Below are positions 1 to 8,107 of a DNA stretch of 64,000 bases, one piece after another. Source of the DNA: Nocardia jinanensis (lineage in GTDB: Bacteria; Actinomycetota; Actinomycetes; Mycobacteriales; Mycobacteriaceae); NCBI RefSeq assembly GCF_014645735.1, contig NZ_BMMH01000015.1, forward strand, positions 62,001 to 126,000, given 5' to 3'. Positions within the stretch are counted from its first letter, which is position 1, and every line of letters begins with the position of its first letter. The translations under genes and the position numbers were made by a program. The notes beneath the pieces are model-generated. The model made no database searches and was not told where the DNA came from. It saw nothing but the letters and a program-made list of their open reading frames with translations.

Positions 1-657
1 GCGGCCGCGCTGGTCTGCTGTGCGGGCTGGTGGTTCGCGCAGCGCAAACGGTGGACGTCCCCGCTGATCTACATACCACTGGCCCTGATCTGCTGGTATG
101 CCCTGCACGAGGCGCATATTCATCCGACGCTGGCCGGTGTCGCCTGCGGCCTGCTGACCAGAGTCCGCCGCGACGACGGTGAGGCCGAGGCCCCCGCCGC
201 CCGGTGGGAACACCGGTTCCAACCGGTTTCGGCGGGACTGTGCGTGCCGTTGTTCGCCCTCTTCGCGGCGGGGGTGCCGATCAACAGCGCGATGTTCGGC
301 GATCTGTTCACCGACCGTCTGTCGCTGGCGATCATCCTCGGGCTGCTGCTCGGCAAGACCGTCGGCATCTTCGGGATCAGCTGGCTGGCCATCCGCACCG
401 GAATCGCCGAACGGCCAGCGCACTTGGACTATCGCGATATGTTCGCCCTGTCGGTGCTCGGCGCGATCGGGTTCACCGTTAGCCTGCTCGTGGCGGAACT
501 GGCACTGCAGGACTATCCCGATTCCGCCGAACTCGCCAAGGCCGCGGTCCTGGTGACGTCCATGGCCGCATCGCTGGCCGGTTCGGCGCTACTGTTGCGG
601 CGTGGGCGTGTCCACCGAGCGCGGCGTGACGCGGATGCGCTAGAACCAGAACAGTAA
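1..657 (+). CDS. nhaA: Na+/H+ antiporter NhaA, C-terminal part
   Basis: The window opens inside this gene, so only the last 218 residues are present and the start lies upstream. NhaA is an inner-membrane antiporter that expels Na+ in exchange for protons and helps control pH and salt. The visible part has several hydrophobic segments. HPTLAGVACG stands where the family has its HATLAGV helix motif, and LLLGKTVGIF matches the conserved glycine-lysine helix. The frame then runs to a charged tail and a TAA stop. The next gene starts 37 bp downstream on the same strand, so co-transcription is possible. The assignment rests on these motifs; the N-terminal half cannot be checked. Confidence 0.85.
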   Translation, partial: AAALVCCAGWWFAQRKRWTSPLIYIPLALICWYALHEAHIHPTLAGVACGLLTRVRRDDGEAEAPAARWEHRFQPVSAGLCVPLFALFAAGVPINSAMFGDLFTDRLSLAIILGLLLGKTVGIFGISWLAIRTGIAERPAHLDYRDMFALSVLGAIGFTVSLLVAELALQDYPDSAELAKAAVLVTSMAASLAGSALLLRRGRVHRARRDADALEPEQ

Positions 658-694
658 GACCGAGCAGGACCGGGACAGGGAGAGGGTCGACTAC

Positions 695-1195
695 GTGAGT
701 GTCACACAGGGCGGTAACGGAGACGGTGTACGAGGCGGCGCGGTCACCTCGATTCCGCTGTCCGAGATCGACCCGCACGCATCGGCCAGCTTCGGCAGTC
801 TGGTCCGCGACGCCTCCGAACAGGTCTCGACCCTGGTCCGCGCCGAGGTGGCCCTGGCAAAGGCCGAGGTCACCGGTGAGATCAAGAAAGGCTTGCAGGG
901 CAGCGTCTTCTTCATCGGTGCGCTGACTGTGCTGCTGTTCAGCAGTTTCTTCTTCTTCTTCGCCGTGGCCGAGACTCTGGACATCTGGCTCACCCGTTGG
1001 GCCGCGTTCTGGATCGTCTTCGCGTTCATGATCCTGGTGACCGCGCTGCTGGCCTTCCTCGGCTACCGCAAGGTGAAGAAACTGCGCGCGCCGGAGAAGA
1101 CCATCGATTCGCTCAAGCAGACCCGCACCGTGCTGCCCTCCGGTTTCGGCAGCCACGACGAGCCGAGCGCACTGGAGAAGACCACGCACCGGTAG
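695..1195 (+). CDS. Phage-holin-family (Phage_holin_3_6 type) membrane protein
   Basis: A 166-residue protein with a GTG start preceded by a purine-rich AGGGAGAGG. A soluble N-terminal region of about 60 residues, with an amphipathic Ala/Glu-rich helix, is followed by two hydrophobic segments near residues 68-90 and 100-125 and a basic C-terminus. This is the layout of the actinobacterial holin-like family that includes M. tuberculosis Rv3669. The family name comes from domain resemblance; here the gene is chromosomal housekeeping context, directly before an EphE-like hydrolase as in mycobacteria, with no phage genes nearby. The biochemical role is unknown; a membrane-associated helper role is only inference. 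Confidence 0.75.
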   Translation: MSVTQGGNGDGVRGGAVTSIPLSEIDPHASASFGSLVRDASEQVSTLVRAEVALAKAEVTGEIKKGLQGSVFFIGALTVLLFSSFFFFFAVAETLDIWLTRWAAFWIVFAFMILVTALLAFLGYRKVKKLRAPEKTIDSLKQTRTVLPSGFGSHDEPSALEKTTHR

Positions 1196-1244
1196 GCGGG
1201 TCCGGCATACGGCGACGCTCCGCCGTTCACTACGCTCGGACGGC

Positions 1245-2213
1245 GTGGCGTCGAACTTTCCACCGGACCCGTCCAGCGTGCGCTTCGGCGGTCCCTGGAC
1301 GCACCGCGATGTGCACGCCAACGGGATACGGCTGCACGTGGCGAGCGCGGGACCGGAGCATCCGGAGGCGCCGCTGGTCGTCCTGCTGCACGGTTTCGCG
1401 GATTTCTGGTGGTCGTGGCGCCATCAGCTGACCGCACTCGCCGAACTCGGTAACCACGTGGTCGCGGTCGATCTGCGCGGCTACGGCGACAGCGACAAAC
1501 CGCCGCGCGGCTACGACGGCTGGACGCTGGCCGGGGATATCGCCGGGCTGATCCGCGCGCTCGGCCACACCAGCGCGACCCTGGTCGGGCACGCCGACGG
1601 CGGGCTGGTCTGCTGGGCGACCGCGGTACTGCATCCGCGGCTGGTCCGGTCGATCGCTGTGGTGTCCTCCCCGCATCCGGCGGCACTGAAGAGTTCGGTG
1701 TTACGCGATAACGCCCAGCGCAGCGCGTGGTTACCGGAGTTCCTGCGCGACCAGCTCCCTCGCTACCCCGAACTCCGGCTGACCCGCGACGATGGCGCCG
1801 GTGCCGTCGAGATCCTGGCCGGGCGCGGTTCGCGGTCCTGGGCGCGGACCGCGGAATTCGCCGACAGCGCCGATCGGATGCGTTCGGCCATCCAGATTCC
1901 CGGTACGGCCCATTGCGGGCTGGAATACCGGCGGTGGGCATTCCGCAGTCAGTGGCGCGCCGACGGACGTCGTTTCATCGCGGTTATGCGTAAACCGATC
2001 GATATACCGGTGGTGTCGATGCGCGGCGAGCACGACCGGTACATCCTGCCCGCCACCGTGCACCGCGGACCGCAGCTCTCACCGCACCGCCGCGTGGTCA
2101 CCATCCGTGACGCGGCGCATTTCGCGCACCAGGAGAACCCCGGCGCGGTTACCGCCGAGATCGCGAAATTGCTCGCCGGAACCGACGGGCGAAGACCGGA
2201 CCGTTACGCCTGA
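1245..2213 (+). CDS. Alpha/beta hydrolase, EphE (Rv3670)-like
   Basis: A 322-residue alpha/beta-hydrolase-fold protein with a GTG start. The oxyanion-loop HGF is at residues 49-51, DLRGYGDSDKP follows near 76-86, and a C-terminal AAHFAHQE supplies the expected histidine. The nucleophile elbow reads GHADGG (115-120). In the usual alignment the nucleophile slot is then Ala117, with Asp118 one place later, unlike the GHDWGG of typical epoxide hydrolases. Position and neighbours match M. tuberculosis Rv3670 (EphE). Epoxide hydrolase activity is therefore uncertain; a hydrolase with a displaced nucleophile, or a non-hydrolytic role, remains possible. It converges on the MarP operon. Confidence 0.8.
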   Translation: MASNFPPDPSSVRFGGPWTHRDVHANGIRLHVASAGPEHPEAPLVVLLHGFADFWWSWRHQLTALAELGNHVVAVDLRGYGDSDKPPRGYDGWTLAGDIAGLIRALGHTSATLVGHADGGLVCWATAVLHPRLVRSIAVVSSPHPAALKSSVLRDNAQRSAWLPEFLRDQLPRYPELRLTRDDGAGAVEILAGRGSRSWARTAEFADSADRMRSAIQIPGTAHCGLEYRRWAFRSQWRADGRRFIAVMRKPIDIPVVSMRGEHDRYILPATVHRGPQLSPHRRVVTIRDAAHFAHQENPGAVTAEIAKLLAGTDGRRPDRYA

Positions 2214-2241
2214 GGGGCGCTGTCGGGCGGGGCCTGTCCGG

Positions 2242-2400
2242 CCCAGAGCACGGCCGGAGCGAAAGTAGTCCCGATAGGTGCTGCTGGGCGGAACCCACCC
2301 GGAGCCCGCGCACGGCTGGATCGCGAAGGCGGAGATACACCCGACAGGCGGTGCCGGACGGAACCCGTCCAGCAGCCGCAGCGAAGGCGGAGGTCGGTAC
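2242..2400. repeat. Cluster of short dispersed GC-rich repeats
   Basis: The 209-bp convergent gap between the hydrolase and marP holds about three related units near 2242-2270, 2300-2338 and 2360-2397. They share the cores CACGGCYGGA and GCGAAGGCGGAG. Related units occur at 4342-4380 and 30690-30739. The copies outside this cluster can fold into a weak stem using TCCGC and GCGGA. They lie just 3' of minus-strand genes, so they may affect transcript ends, but function is not shown. Confidence 0.5.
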
Positions 2401-2422
2401 TCCGGGCCCGGTCCGGCCGCTG

Positions 2423-3616
2423 TCAGCTCAGCACGCAGGGCCCGGTGTCCACCGGCGAGCCGGCCGACGGTGCGATATCGATACGTTCCCGGACCTCGTC
2501 GAGCGTGAGCACATAACCGGTGTCGTCGTCGGTGACCGCGGCACCGAACACCACCCCGAGCACATTGCCCTCGGTATCGACCAGCGGCCCACCGGAATTA
2601 CCGGCCCGCACCGAACCGCGCACGGTGTACACCTCGCGCTCGACGGTGCCGTCCCGGTAGATCGTCGGGCCGGTGAGGTCCAGCGTCTCGCGCACCCGGG
2701 CCGCACTCGCCGTGTACCGGCCGCCACCGGGATAACCGAGCACGATCGCACTCTCGCCCGAATCGGCCGGTTCCGGCGCCTGCGGGATGACGGGCGCGAC
2801 CAGACCGGGCACCGACAGCACCGCGATATCCATGGACGGATCGAATTCGACCACCGACGCATCCAGCGGGCCGGCCGCGGAATCGACCGTCACGCTGGTG
2901 GTCCCGGCCACGACGTGCGCGTTGGTCATCACGCGCTCGGGTGCCACCACGAAACCGGAACCTTCCAGCGCCCGTTGGCAACTCGGCGCCACACCGCGGA
3001 TACGCAACACGCTCTGCTGCAGGGAACCGGCGACCGGACTGGCCAGCACGCTGGGATCCGGGGGTTCCACCGCGGCGATGGGTGCGCGCCCGAACGGGCC
3101 GATGACATCGGGCAGGCCCGAGGTGTTGAGCAGTTTGGAGAACTCGTTGGGCAACTGGCGCAACCAGTCCGGCGCGACCCGGTTGACATCGGCCAGTACC
3201 CGGGAGCTGTTGATGGCCGACGCGATGGCGGGCTGCGACGAGGTCGCCAACGGCAGCGCCAGCAGCCATGCCGTCACCAGCACAGCGCCGGTCTGCAGCA
3301 CAGCTCCGACCGCGCTGTCGGCACCGCGGGCGATCGGATGGGTCATCCCGCTGCGCGCGGCCCGGCCGAGCACCATGCCGGCGACCTCACCGACGATCAC
3401 CAGCAGCACGATGAGCAGCACACCGGCCAATACCCGGCTGCGACCCTCATCGATGTGCACGAGGATATGCGGGGCGATCAGGATGCCGGCGACCGCGCCG
3501 AGCACCACCCCGAGAAAAGCCAGCGCGGACGCCACCGCGCCCTGCCGCCACCCGGAGGATGCGGCCAGGAGCGCCAATATGACAACCGCGATATCGAGCC
3601 ACGCCGAGGAACTCAC
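2423..3616 (-). CDS. marP: MarP periplasmic serine protease (Rv3671c-like)
   Basis: A 397-residue membrane-anchored trypsin-like protease. An N-terminal CvpA-like domain (about 1-125) has four hydrophobic segments, followed by a linker and a periplasmic protease domain (about 195-397). The catalytic triad is visible as His234 (TNAHVV), Asp263 (SMDIAVL) and Ser341 (AGNSGGP). Cys213 and Cys394 match the pair that forms the regulatory disulfide in the mycobacterial enzyme. MarP is needed for acid and oxidative stress survival in M. tuberculosis, where it processes cell-wall hydrolases. The GTG start overlaps the stop of the NUDIX gene by 4 bp, so translation is coupled in the operon nth-tlpA-nudix-marP. 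Confidence 0.93.
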   Translation of the reverse strand: MSSSAWLDIAVVILALLAASSGWRQGAVASALAFLGVVLGAVAGILIAPHILVHIDEGRSRVLAGVLLIVLLVIVGEVAGMVLGRAARSGMTHPIARGADSAVGAVLQTGAVLVTAWLLALPLATSSQPAIASAINSSRVLADVNRVAPDWLRQLPNEFSKLLNTSGLPDVIGPFGRAPIAAVEPPDPSVLASPVAGSLQQSVLRIRGVAPSCQRALEGSGFVVAPERVMTNAHVVAGTTSVTVDSAAGPLDASVVEFDPSMDIAVLSVPGLVAPVIPQAPEPADSGESAIVLGYPGGGRYTASAARVRETLDLTGPTIYRDGTVEREVYTVRGSVRAGNSGGPLVDTEGNVLGVVFGAAVTDDDTGYVLTLDEVRERIDIAPSAGSPVDTGPCVLS

Positions 3617-4317
3617 AACACCATCCCCACCGCGGCCAACGCCTCTTCCAGATCACGCACGTCGGTTCGGTCCCATTCCGATTCCCAGCCCAGTGAAGTC
3701 ACGAGTCCGGCCAGTATGCCGCCGGTGAGCCCCCAGACCAACATTCCGTCCACCTGGAACGCCGGACTCGAGTACCCGAGCGCGCTGCGCACCAGGAACC
3801 GGTTGGCGGGATCGAGTAGTTCCGCCATCGGTACCCGCACCACCCGATCGGTTTCCGCCCGATCCACCACCCGCACCTCGCTGGGGGTCCGCCAATAGGC
3901 CACGACCGGGGTCACGTCGAAACGCGAGGGCGGTACGAACAGTTTCGGCAACGTCGTGAACGGTTGCACTCCGGCCCGGTCCAGGCCGGTTTCCTCCCAG
4001 GCTTCCCGCAGCGCGGTATCGACGGGACCTTCGTCACCGGGGTCCACGGCGCCGCCGGGAAAGGCCACCTGCCCCCGGTGCTGTCGCATGGTGGACGCGC
4101 GCTGGGTCAGCAGGACCTCGGCGTCGGCGGGCAGCCCGCCGGGCGCGTCCGGATCCCCGGCCGGATCACCAGCGAAGAGCACCAGGACCGCGGCCTGCCG
4201 CACCTGACCGGCCATCTTCCGGCGCAGTATCCGGGCGCGGCCCAGGGTGTCGGAGAAGTCGGGCTGCCCCGGTCCCGCCGCCCCGTCCAGCCAGGGCGGC
4301 ACCTGCTCCCCGATCAC
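3613..4317 (-). CDS. NUDIX hydrolase, CoA-pyrophosphatase type
   Basis: A 234-residue NUDIX protein. I place the start at GTG 4317 because AAGGAGG lies 6 nt upstream; a longer reading would overlap the thioredoxin gene. The UPF0035-type signature of CoA pyrophosphatases is present: LLTQRASTMRQHRGQ and FPGG, then the Nudix box ending REAWEETGL. Family members hydrolyse CoA or related nucleotide diphosphates, and Rv3672c holds the same position in M. tuberculosis. It sits between the TlpA-like thioredoxin (65 bp gap carrying a dispersed repeat) and marP (4-bp overlap). The substrate is inferred from the signature only. Confidence 0.87.
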   Translation of the reverse strand: MIGEQVPPWLDGAAGPGQPDFSDTLGRARILRRKMAGQVRQAAVLVLFAGDPAGDPDAPGGLPADAEVLLTQRASTMRQHRGQVAFPGGAVDPGDEGPVDTALREAWEETGLDRAGVQPFTTLPKLFVPPSRFDVTPVVAYWRTPSEVRVVDRAETDRVVRVPMAELLDPANRFLVRSALGYSSPAFQVDGMLVWGLTGGILAGLVTSLGWESEWDRTDVRDLEEALAAVGMVL

Positions 4318-4341
4318 CGAGCCTCCTTCGGAGGGACTACA

Positions 4342-4380
4342 TGCGGTCCGCGGAGGCCGTAGCGAAGGCGGAGGTATCGC
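4342..4380. repeat. Dispersed GC-rich repeat copy
   Basis: A copy of the repeat seen at 2242-2400 fills the gap between the thioredoxin stop and the NUDIX start. It contains GTCCGCGGAGGCC and then AGCGAAGGCGGAGGT. TCCGC and GCGGA within it can pair around a 16-nt loop. Being inside an operon, it could be a processing or partial termination site; this is inference. Confidence 0.5.
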
Positions 4381-4381
4381 A

Positions 4382-5035
4382 TCATGCGGTGACTCCCAGT
4401 GCGCCTGCCACACTGGCGGCGATGTCGTCGGCATCGTGGAACGGGCGGGCGACATAGTCGGCGATCGAACCGTCCGGTCGGACCAGGACCGTGATCGGCA
4501 GGGCTGTCGGGGCCTGCGCGGCCGCACGGACGCGGGCGCCGGGATCCTGGAGGGCAGGCAGGTGCAGCCCGGGGCGCCCCCGCGCCCGCAAATCGTCGTT
4601 CAACGCGGCGAGCAACTCGAGTGCCTTCGCCTCGTCCGGGTCACTGTGCACGGTGACCACCTGAACCGCCGAACCCGCCCGGTCGGCGTATTCCTGGAAC
4701 AGCGGCAGTTCGGTCCGGCAGGGCTGGCACCAGTAGGCCCAGAGGTTGAGCACCGTGGGCCGGCCGGTGAATCGGCCCGGTGACTCCGGAGAACCGTCGG
4801 CGAGACAGGTCAGCACCACATCTGTCAGCGGACCGGGCCGGTGCGCTGAGGCCGACTCCGGGGGGCATTCGGCCACACCCGATGCCGCTCGCAGCGCGGG
4901 ATCGATCCGCCGGGCCGGTTCGGGTGCGGGACCGGCCTCGTCCGAACCGCCGCGCGGCCAGAAAGCGACGGCCGCCGCCAACGCCACGATCACCGCCGTC
5001 AATGCCCATTTCCAGAAAACCGGTACGCGGGTCAA
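4382..5035 (-). CDS. TlpA-like membrane-anchored thioredoxin
   Basis: A 217-residue exported thioredoxin-fold protein. I choose the TTG at 5035 because it overlaps the nth stop in a TTGA junction and gives a clean signal anchor (hydrophobic 9-26, then WPRGG). The active site is WCQPC (Cys103 and Cys106) after NLWAYW, as in the TlpA/ResA/DsbE family. A proline is not seen in the last position of a classic CGPC, so the redox potential may differ. Likely roles are thiol-disulfide exchange outside the membrane, possibly for cytochrome c maturation or for MarP, which carries a regulatory disulfide. The syntenic mycobacterial gene is Rv3673c. Confidence 0.87.
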   Translation of the reverse strand: MTRVPVFWKWALTAVIVALAAAVAFWPRGGSDEAGPAPEPARRIDPALRAASGVAECPPESASAHRPGPLTDVVLTCLADGSPESPGRFTGRPTVLNLWAYWCQPCRTELPLFQEYADRAGSAVQVVTVHSDPDEAKALELLAALNDDLRARGRPGLHLPALQDPGARVRAAAQAPTALPITVLVRPDGSIADYVARPFHDADDIAASVAGALGVTA

Positions 5036-5865
5036 CGGCCCACCAGTTCGAGCAGATGCGGTGCCTCGGGTCCCTTCACGAGCGCGGCCGCCGTCTCCGG
5101 ATCGGTCGGCCCGGCGCCGAACGAGGGGCAATCCTTGGCCAGCAGGCACACCCCGCACGCCGGTTTCCGGGCATGGCAGACGCGGCGGCCGTGGAAGATC
5201 ACCCGGTGGGACAGCATCGTCCACTCCTTGCGCTCGATCAGCGCACCGATCGCGTGTTCGACCTTTACCGGATCCTCCTCGGTCGTCCAGCCCCAACGAC
5301 GGACCAACCGGCCGAAATGTGTGTCGACGGTGATACCCGGAATTCCGAATGCGTTACCGAGAATGACATTGGCAGTTTTACGGCCGATGCCCGGCAATCG
5401 GACCAGCTCCGCCATCGTGTGAGGTAATTCACCGTCGTAGTGCTCGAGCAGTGCCTGTCCGAGGCCGATGAGTGAATTCGTCTTGTTGCGGTAGAAACCC
5501 GTGGGGCGGATGAGTTCTTCCAGCTCCGCACGGTTCGCCTCGGCGTATGCCCGCGCGTCCGGATAGGCGGCGAACAGAGCCGGAGTGGTCATATTCACTC
5601 GCACATCCGTGCATTGCGCCGACAGGATCGTTGCCACTGCGAGTTCCAGTGGATTACCGAAATCCAACTCGCAGTGCGCGTCGGGAAATGCGCGTGCGAG
5701 AAGCCGGTTCATCCGGCGGGCTCGACGCACCAGACCCAACCGGGTTTCGGCCGGTCGGGTACCGGATTCACGGGTGCGCGTCCGGCCGGGCGCCGGGCGC
5801 GCGGCGGCCGCCTCGGCAGTGCCGGAAATGTCGCTTCCGACGGTTTCTGAGGGGGAGGTACGCAC
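5032..5865 (-). CDS. nth: Endonuclease III
   Basis: A DNA glycosylase/AP lyase for oxidised pyrimidines. The helix-hairpin-helix LPGIGRKTA (157-165) carries the catalytic Lys163, and Asp181 lies in VDTHFGRLVRR. The 4Fe-4S loop C-x6-C-x2-C-x5-C is complete (Cys230, 237, 240, 246). The 277-residue reading from GTG 5865 has a poorly conserved N-terminal extension of about 45 residues; a start nearer the ARRMNRLLARAF segment cannot be excluded, although RRARRMN follows without an obvious better codon. It is the first gene of the four-gene operon ending in marP, matching Rv3674c. Confidence 0.95.
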   Translation of the reverse strand: MRTSPSETVGSDISGTAEAAAARPAPGRTRTRESGTRPAETRLGLVRRARRMNRLLARAFPDAHCELDFGNPLELAVATILSAQCTDVRVNMTTPALFAAYPDARAYAEANRAELEELIRPTGFYRNKTNSLIGLGQALLEHYDGELPHTMAELVRLPGIGRKTANVILGNAFGIPGITVDTHFGRLVRRWGWTTEEDPVKVEHAIGALIERKEWTMLSHRVIFHGRRVCHARKPACGVCLLAKDCPSFGAGPTDPETAAALVKGPEAPHLLELVGR

Positions 5866-5956
5866 TCGACCACCATACGGAACCGTCCGACAACGTTGCC
5901 TTCTCAGTTCTACTCCCGTATTCCATCTGAGACCTCGACCGTGTTAACTACCCGGC

Positions 5957-6211
5957 ATGCAAGGACTCGCTGTGGTGCTCTTCCCAGTGGTGTTGATGCT
6001 GTTCGCACTCGGTATGGAACGGGTGGAGAACCGTCTGCGCAAACTTCTCGAGCCCGACGAGGAAGTCCAGGCCTACCTGGACAAAGCCAGCAACGCCGAA
6101 GTCAACGAGCTGACGAAGCTCGGACTACCGGCGGCGGTCGCGCGTATGCGCCGCCGCCGCAATCGCAGCGAGGAGGCGCGCGAGACTCTCGACATCGCCC
6201 GTGCGAGCTGA
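5957..6211 (+). CDS. Small single-span membrane protein, Rv3675-like
   Basis: An 84-residue protein with one N-terminal transmembrane helix (about 3-20, LAVVLFPVVLMLFALG) and a charged cytoplasmic tail. The tail has a likely helical segment (LRKLLEPDEEVQAYLD) and an Arg-rich stretch MRRRRNRSEE. Length, layout and position between nth and crp match M. tuberculosis Rv3675, whose function is unknown. The 157 bp gap to crp suggests crp has its own promoter. Confidence 0.8.
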   Translation: MQGLAVVLFPVVLMLFALGMERVENRLRKLLEPDEEVQAYLDKASNAEVNELTKLGLPAAVARMRRRRNRSEEARETLDIARAS

Positions 6212-6368
6212 TTCGTGCGGGCGCCACACCGCTCCGACCCGACCGCCGGTTAACCTTCCTTACGTGGTGTCTGTCACTGCGCGTCGATAAGGCCGCGTAG
6301 ACTGCACTGTCGGCCGAACCGCATCGGTCCGCCCGACGACTACAGCCATTTCCCTAAGGAGCACATTC

Positions 6369-7043
6369 GTGGACGAGGCCCTCGCCAGAGCAGGCATCTT
6401 CCAAGGCGTTGAGCCCACCGCGGTGGCTGCGCTCGCCAAACAGCTGCAGCCCGTGGATTTCCCTCGCGGCCACGTCATCTTCAACGAGGGTGAACCGGGC
6501 GATCGGCTGTACATCATCACATCCGGCAAGGTGAAGCTGGGCCGCCGTTCCCCGGACGGCCGCGAGAATCTGCTGACCATCATGGGTCCGTCGGATATGT
6601 TCGGCGAACTCTCCATCTTCGATCCGGGCCCGCGTACTTCGACCGCCACCACGGTGACCGAGGTCCGCGCCGTGACCATGGACCGCGACGCGCTCAAGTC
6701 ATGGATCGATCAGCGGCCGGAGATCGCCGAACAGCTGCTCCGGGTGCTGGCCCGCCGGTTGCGCCGCACCAACAACAACCTCGCGGATCTGATCTTCACC
6801 GATGTCCCCGGCCGGGTCGCCAAGGCGCTGCTGCAGCTCGCACAGCGCTTCGGTACGCAGGAAGCCGGTGCGCTGCGGGTGACCCATGACCTGACCCAGG
6901 AGGAGATCGCCCAGCTCGTCGGCGCCTCCCGTGAGACAGTGAACAAGGCACTCGCCGATTTCGCGCATCGCGGCTGGCTGCGCCTCGAGGGCAAGAGCGT
7001 GCTGATCTCCGATTCCGAGCGGCTCGCCCGCCGGGCCCGCTGA
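6369..7043 (+). CDS. crp: cAMP receptor protein, Crp/GlxR global regulator
   Basis: A 224-residue CRP/FNR-family transcription factor, the same length as M. tuberculosis Rv3676. The N-terminal cyclic-nucleotide-binding domain (about 1-120) includes MFGELSIFDPGPRTSTA, the phosphate-binding cassette. A long dimer helix follows. The winged helix (about 165-215) has the recognition helix LVGASRETVNKALADF. The GTG start has AAGGAG 9 nt upstream. In mycobacteria and corynebacteria this protein binds cAMP and controls carbon and respiratory genes. It converges on the hydrolase gene and is followed by a strong hairpin. Confidence 0.95.
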   Translation: MDEALARAGIFQGVEPTAVAALAKQLQPVDFPRGHVIFNEGEPGDRLYIITSGKVKLGRRSPDGRENLLTIMGPSDMFGELSIFDPGPRTSTATTVTEVRAVTMDRDALKSWIDQRPEIAEQLLRVLARRLRRTNNNLADLIFTDVPGRVAKALLQLAQRFGTQEAGALRVTHDLTQEEIAQLVGASRETVNKALADFAHRGWLRLEGKSVLISDSERLARRAR

Positions 7044-7166
7044 CACGACAGTACGAAGAGCCCGACGCGCCCGGGGGGACTGCCCGATCGCGGAGGGGCC
7101 CTGCTCCGGTATTCACCGGTCGTATCGTCGCGCGCTCAGTTCCATCGGTGCGTTCGTACGTAGAGC

Positions 7167-7205
7167 GGGCGGCACTGCGGGGTTTACCGCCCCGGAGTGC
7201 CGCCC
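7167..7205. terminator. Bidirectional hairpin between crp and MBL hydrolase genes
   Basis: GGGCGGCACT (7167-7176) pairs perfectly with AGTGCCGCCC (7196-7205), with a further GGGG/CCCC inner pairing. It lies between two convergent genes, 18 bp from the stop of the minus-strand gene. No U-run follows, as is common in high-GC actinobacteria. Confidence 0.7.
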
Positions 7206-7223
7206 GATCGGCATCCGCTCGAC

Positions 7224-8027
7224 TCAGTCCTGCGTGGCCGGCTCCGACCGCAGATAGGTGAGCTGCGATTCCACCGAGCTGCGCGCGGCCGGCCACAGGC
7301 TCTCGTCGACGTCGACGTACACCTTGCGGACCACCGCCATCGCGTCCGCGTCGGCGCCCAGTTCGTCGAGTGCGGCCCGCACCTGCGCGAGCCGCTCCTG
7401 CCGATGCGCGATGTAGTACCGCGCCACCGGTTCCACGTCCGGATGGTCCGGTCCGTGTGCGGGCAACAGGGCCCGGCCGGTACCGGCTTCGAGCAACCGG
7501 TCCATCGATCGGAGATAGTCCCGCAGCGTGCCGTCTCGATCCAGCACCGTGGTACCCCGGCCGAGAATGGTGTCCCCGCTCAGCACTGAGTCCTCGAGCA
7601 GGAAACTCACCGAATCGGCCGTATGCCCGGGGGTGTGCAGCACGGTTATCCGCAGGCCCGCGGCCTCGACCACTTCGCCGTCGGTCAACACGGTCACCTC
7701 ACCGCGCAGGAATTCCGGGTCCATGGCCCGAACCGGTGTCCCGGTCAGACGCACCAGCTCGTCGATACCGCCGGTGTGGTCGGGATGCCGATGGGTGATG
7801 AGGGTCAGCGCCACCGCGCCACCGGTCGCCCGGGCGATCGCCGCGATATGCTCCGCGTCGTCGGGCCCCGGGTCGACCACCACACAGTCCGTGCGGTCGG
7901 GTGACCGCAGGATCCAGGTGTTCGTACCGTCCAGAGTCATCGGTCCCGGATTGTTCGCGAGCAGCACCGACGCCGACGGCGTCACCACACGCAGTTGCCC
8001 GTAGGCCGGATGGGTGAGTGTCACCAC
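7224..8027 (-). CDS. Metallo-beta-lactamase-fold hydrolase, Rv3677c-like
   Basis: A 267-residue metal-dependent hydrolase. The zinc signature HRHPDH (His79, His81, Asp83, His84) follows LTLIT, and VVDPGPDD and LLPAHGPDH supply other family positions. The C-terminal 50 residues resemble the helical tail of the glyoxalase II/LACTB2-like branch. The start GTG 8027 has GGAGGT just upstream. Substrate unknown: LACTB2-like members include nucleases and thioesterases. Position between crp and ridA is as in M. tuberculosis. Confidence 0.88.
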   Translation of the reverse strand: MVTLTHPAYGQLRVVTPSASVLLANNPGPMTLDGTNTWILRSPDRTDCVVVDPGPDDAEHIAAIARATGGAVALTLITHRHPDHTGGIDELVRLTGTPVRAMDPEFLRGEVTVLTDGEVVEAAGLRITVLHTPGHTADSVSFLLEDSVLSGDTILGRGTTVLDRDGTLRDYLRSMDRLLEAGTGRALLPAHGPDHPDVEPVARYYIAHRQERLAQVRAALDELGADADAMAVVRKVYVDVDESLWPAARSSVESQLTYLRSEPATQD

Positions 8028-8107
8028 AACACCTCCAATTCGAAAGTCGCCTCTTCGAATCTATGGGCTCCGCGGTGGATCTGCCGAACCAGGGCCGACC
8101 GGCCTGC

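Noticed and set aside
695..1195. A phage lysis gene, because of the holin-family name
   Set aside because: Surroundings are conserved chromosomal genes with no phage functions; the family is widespread in actinobacteria.
6212..6368. A Crp autoregulation site before crp
   Set aside because: GTGTCTGTCACT near 6265 has half-site-like pieces but not the spacing of a proper 16-bp site.
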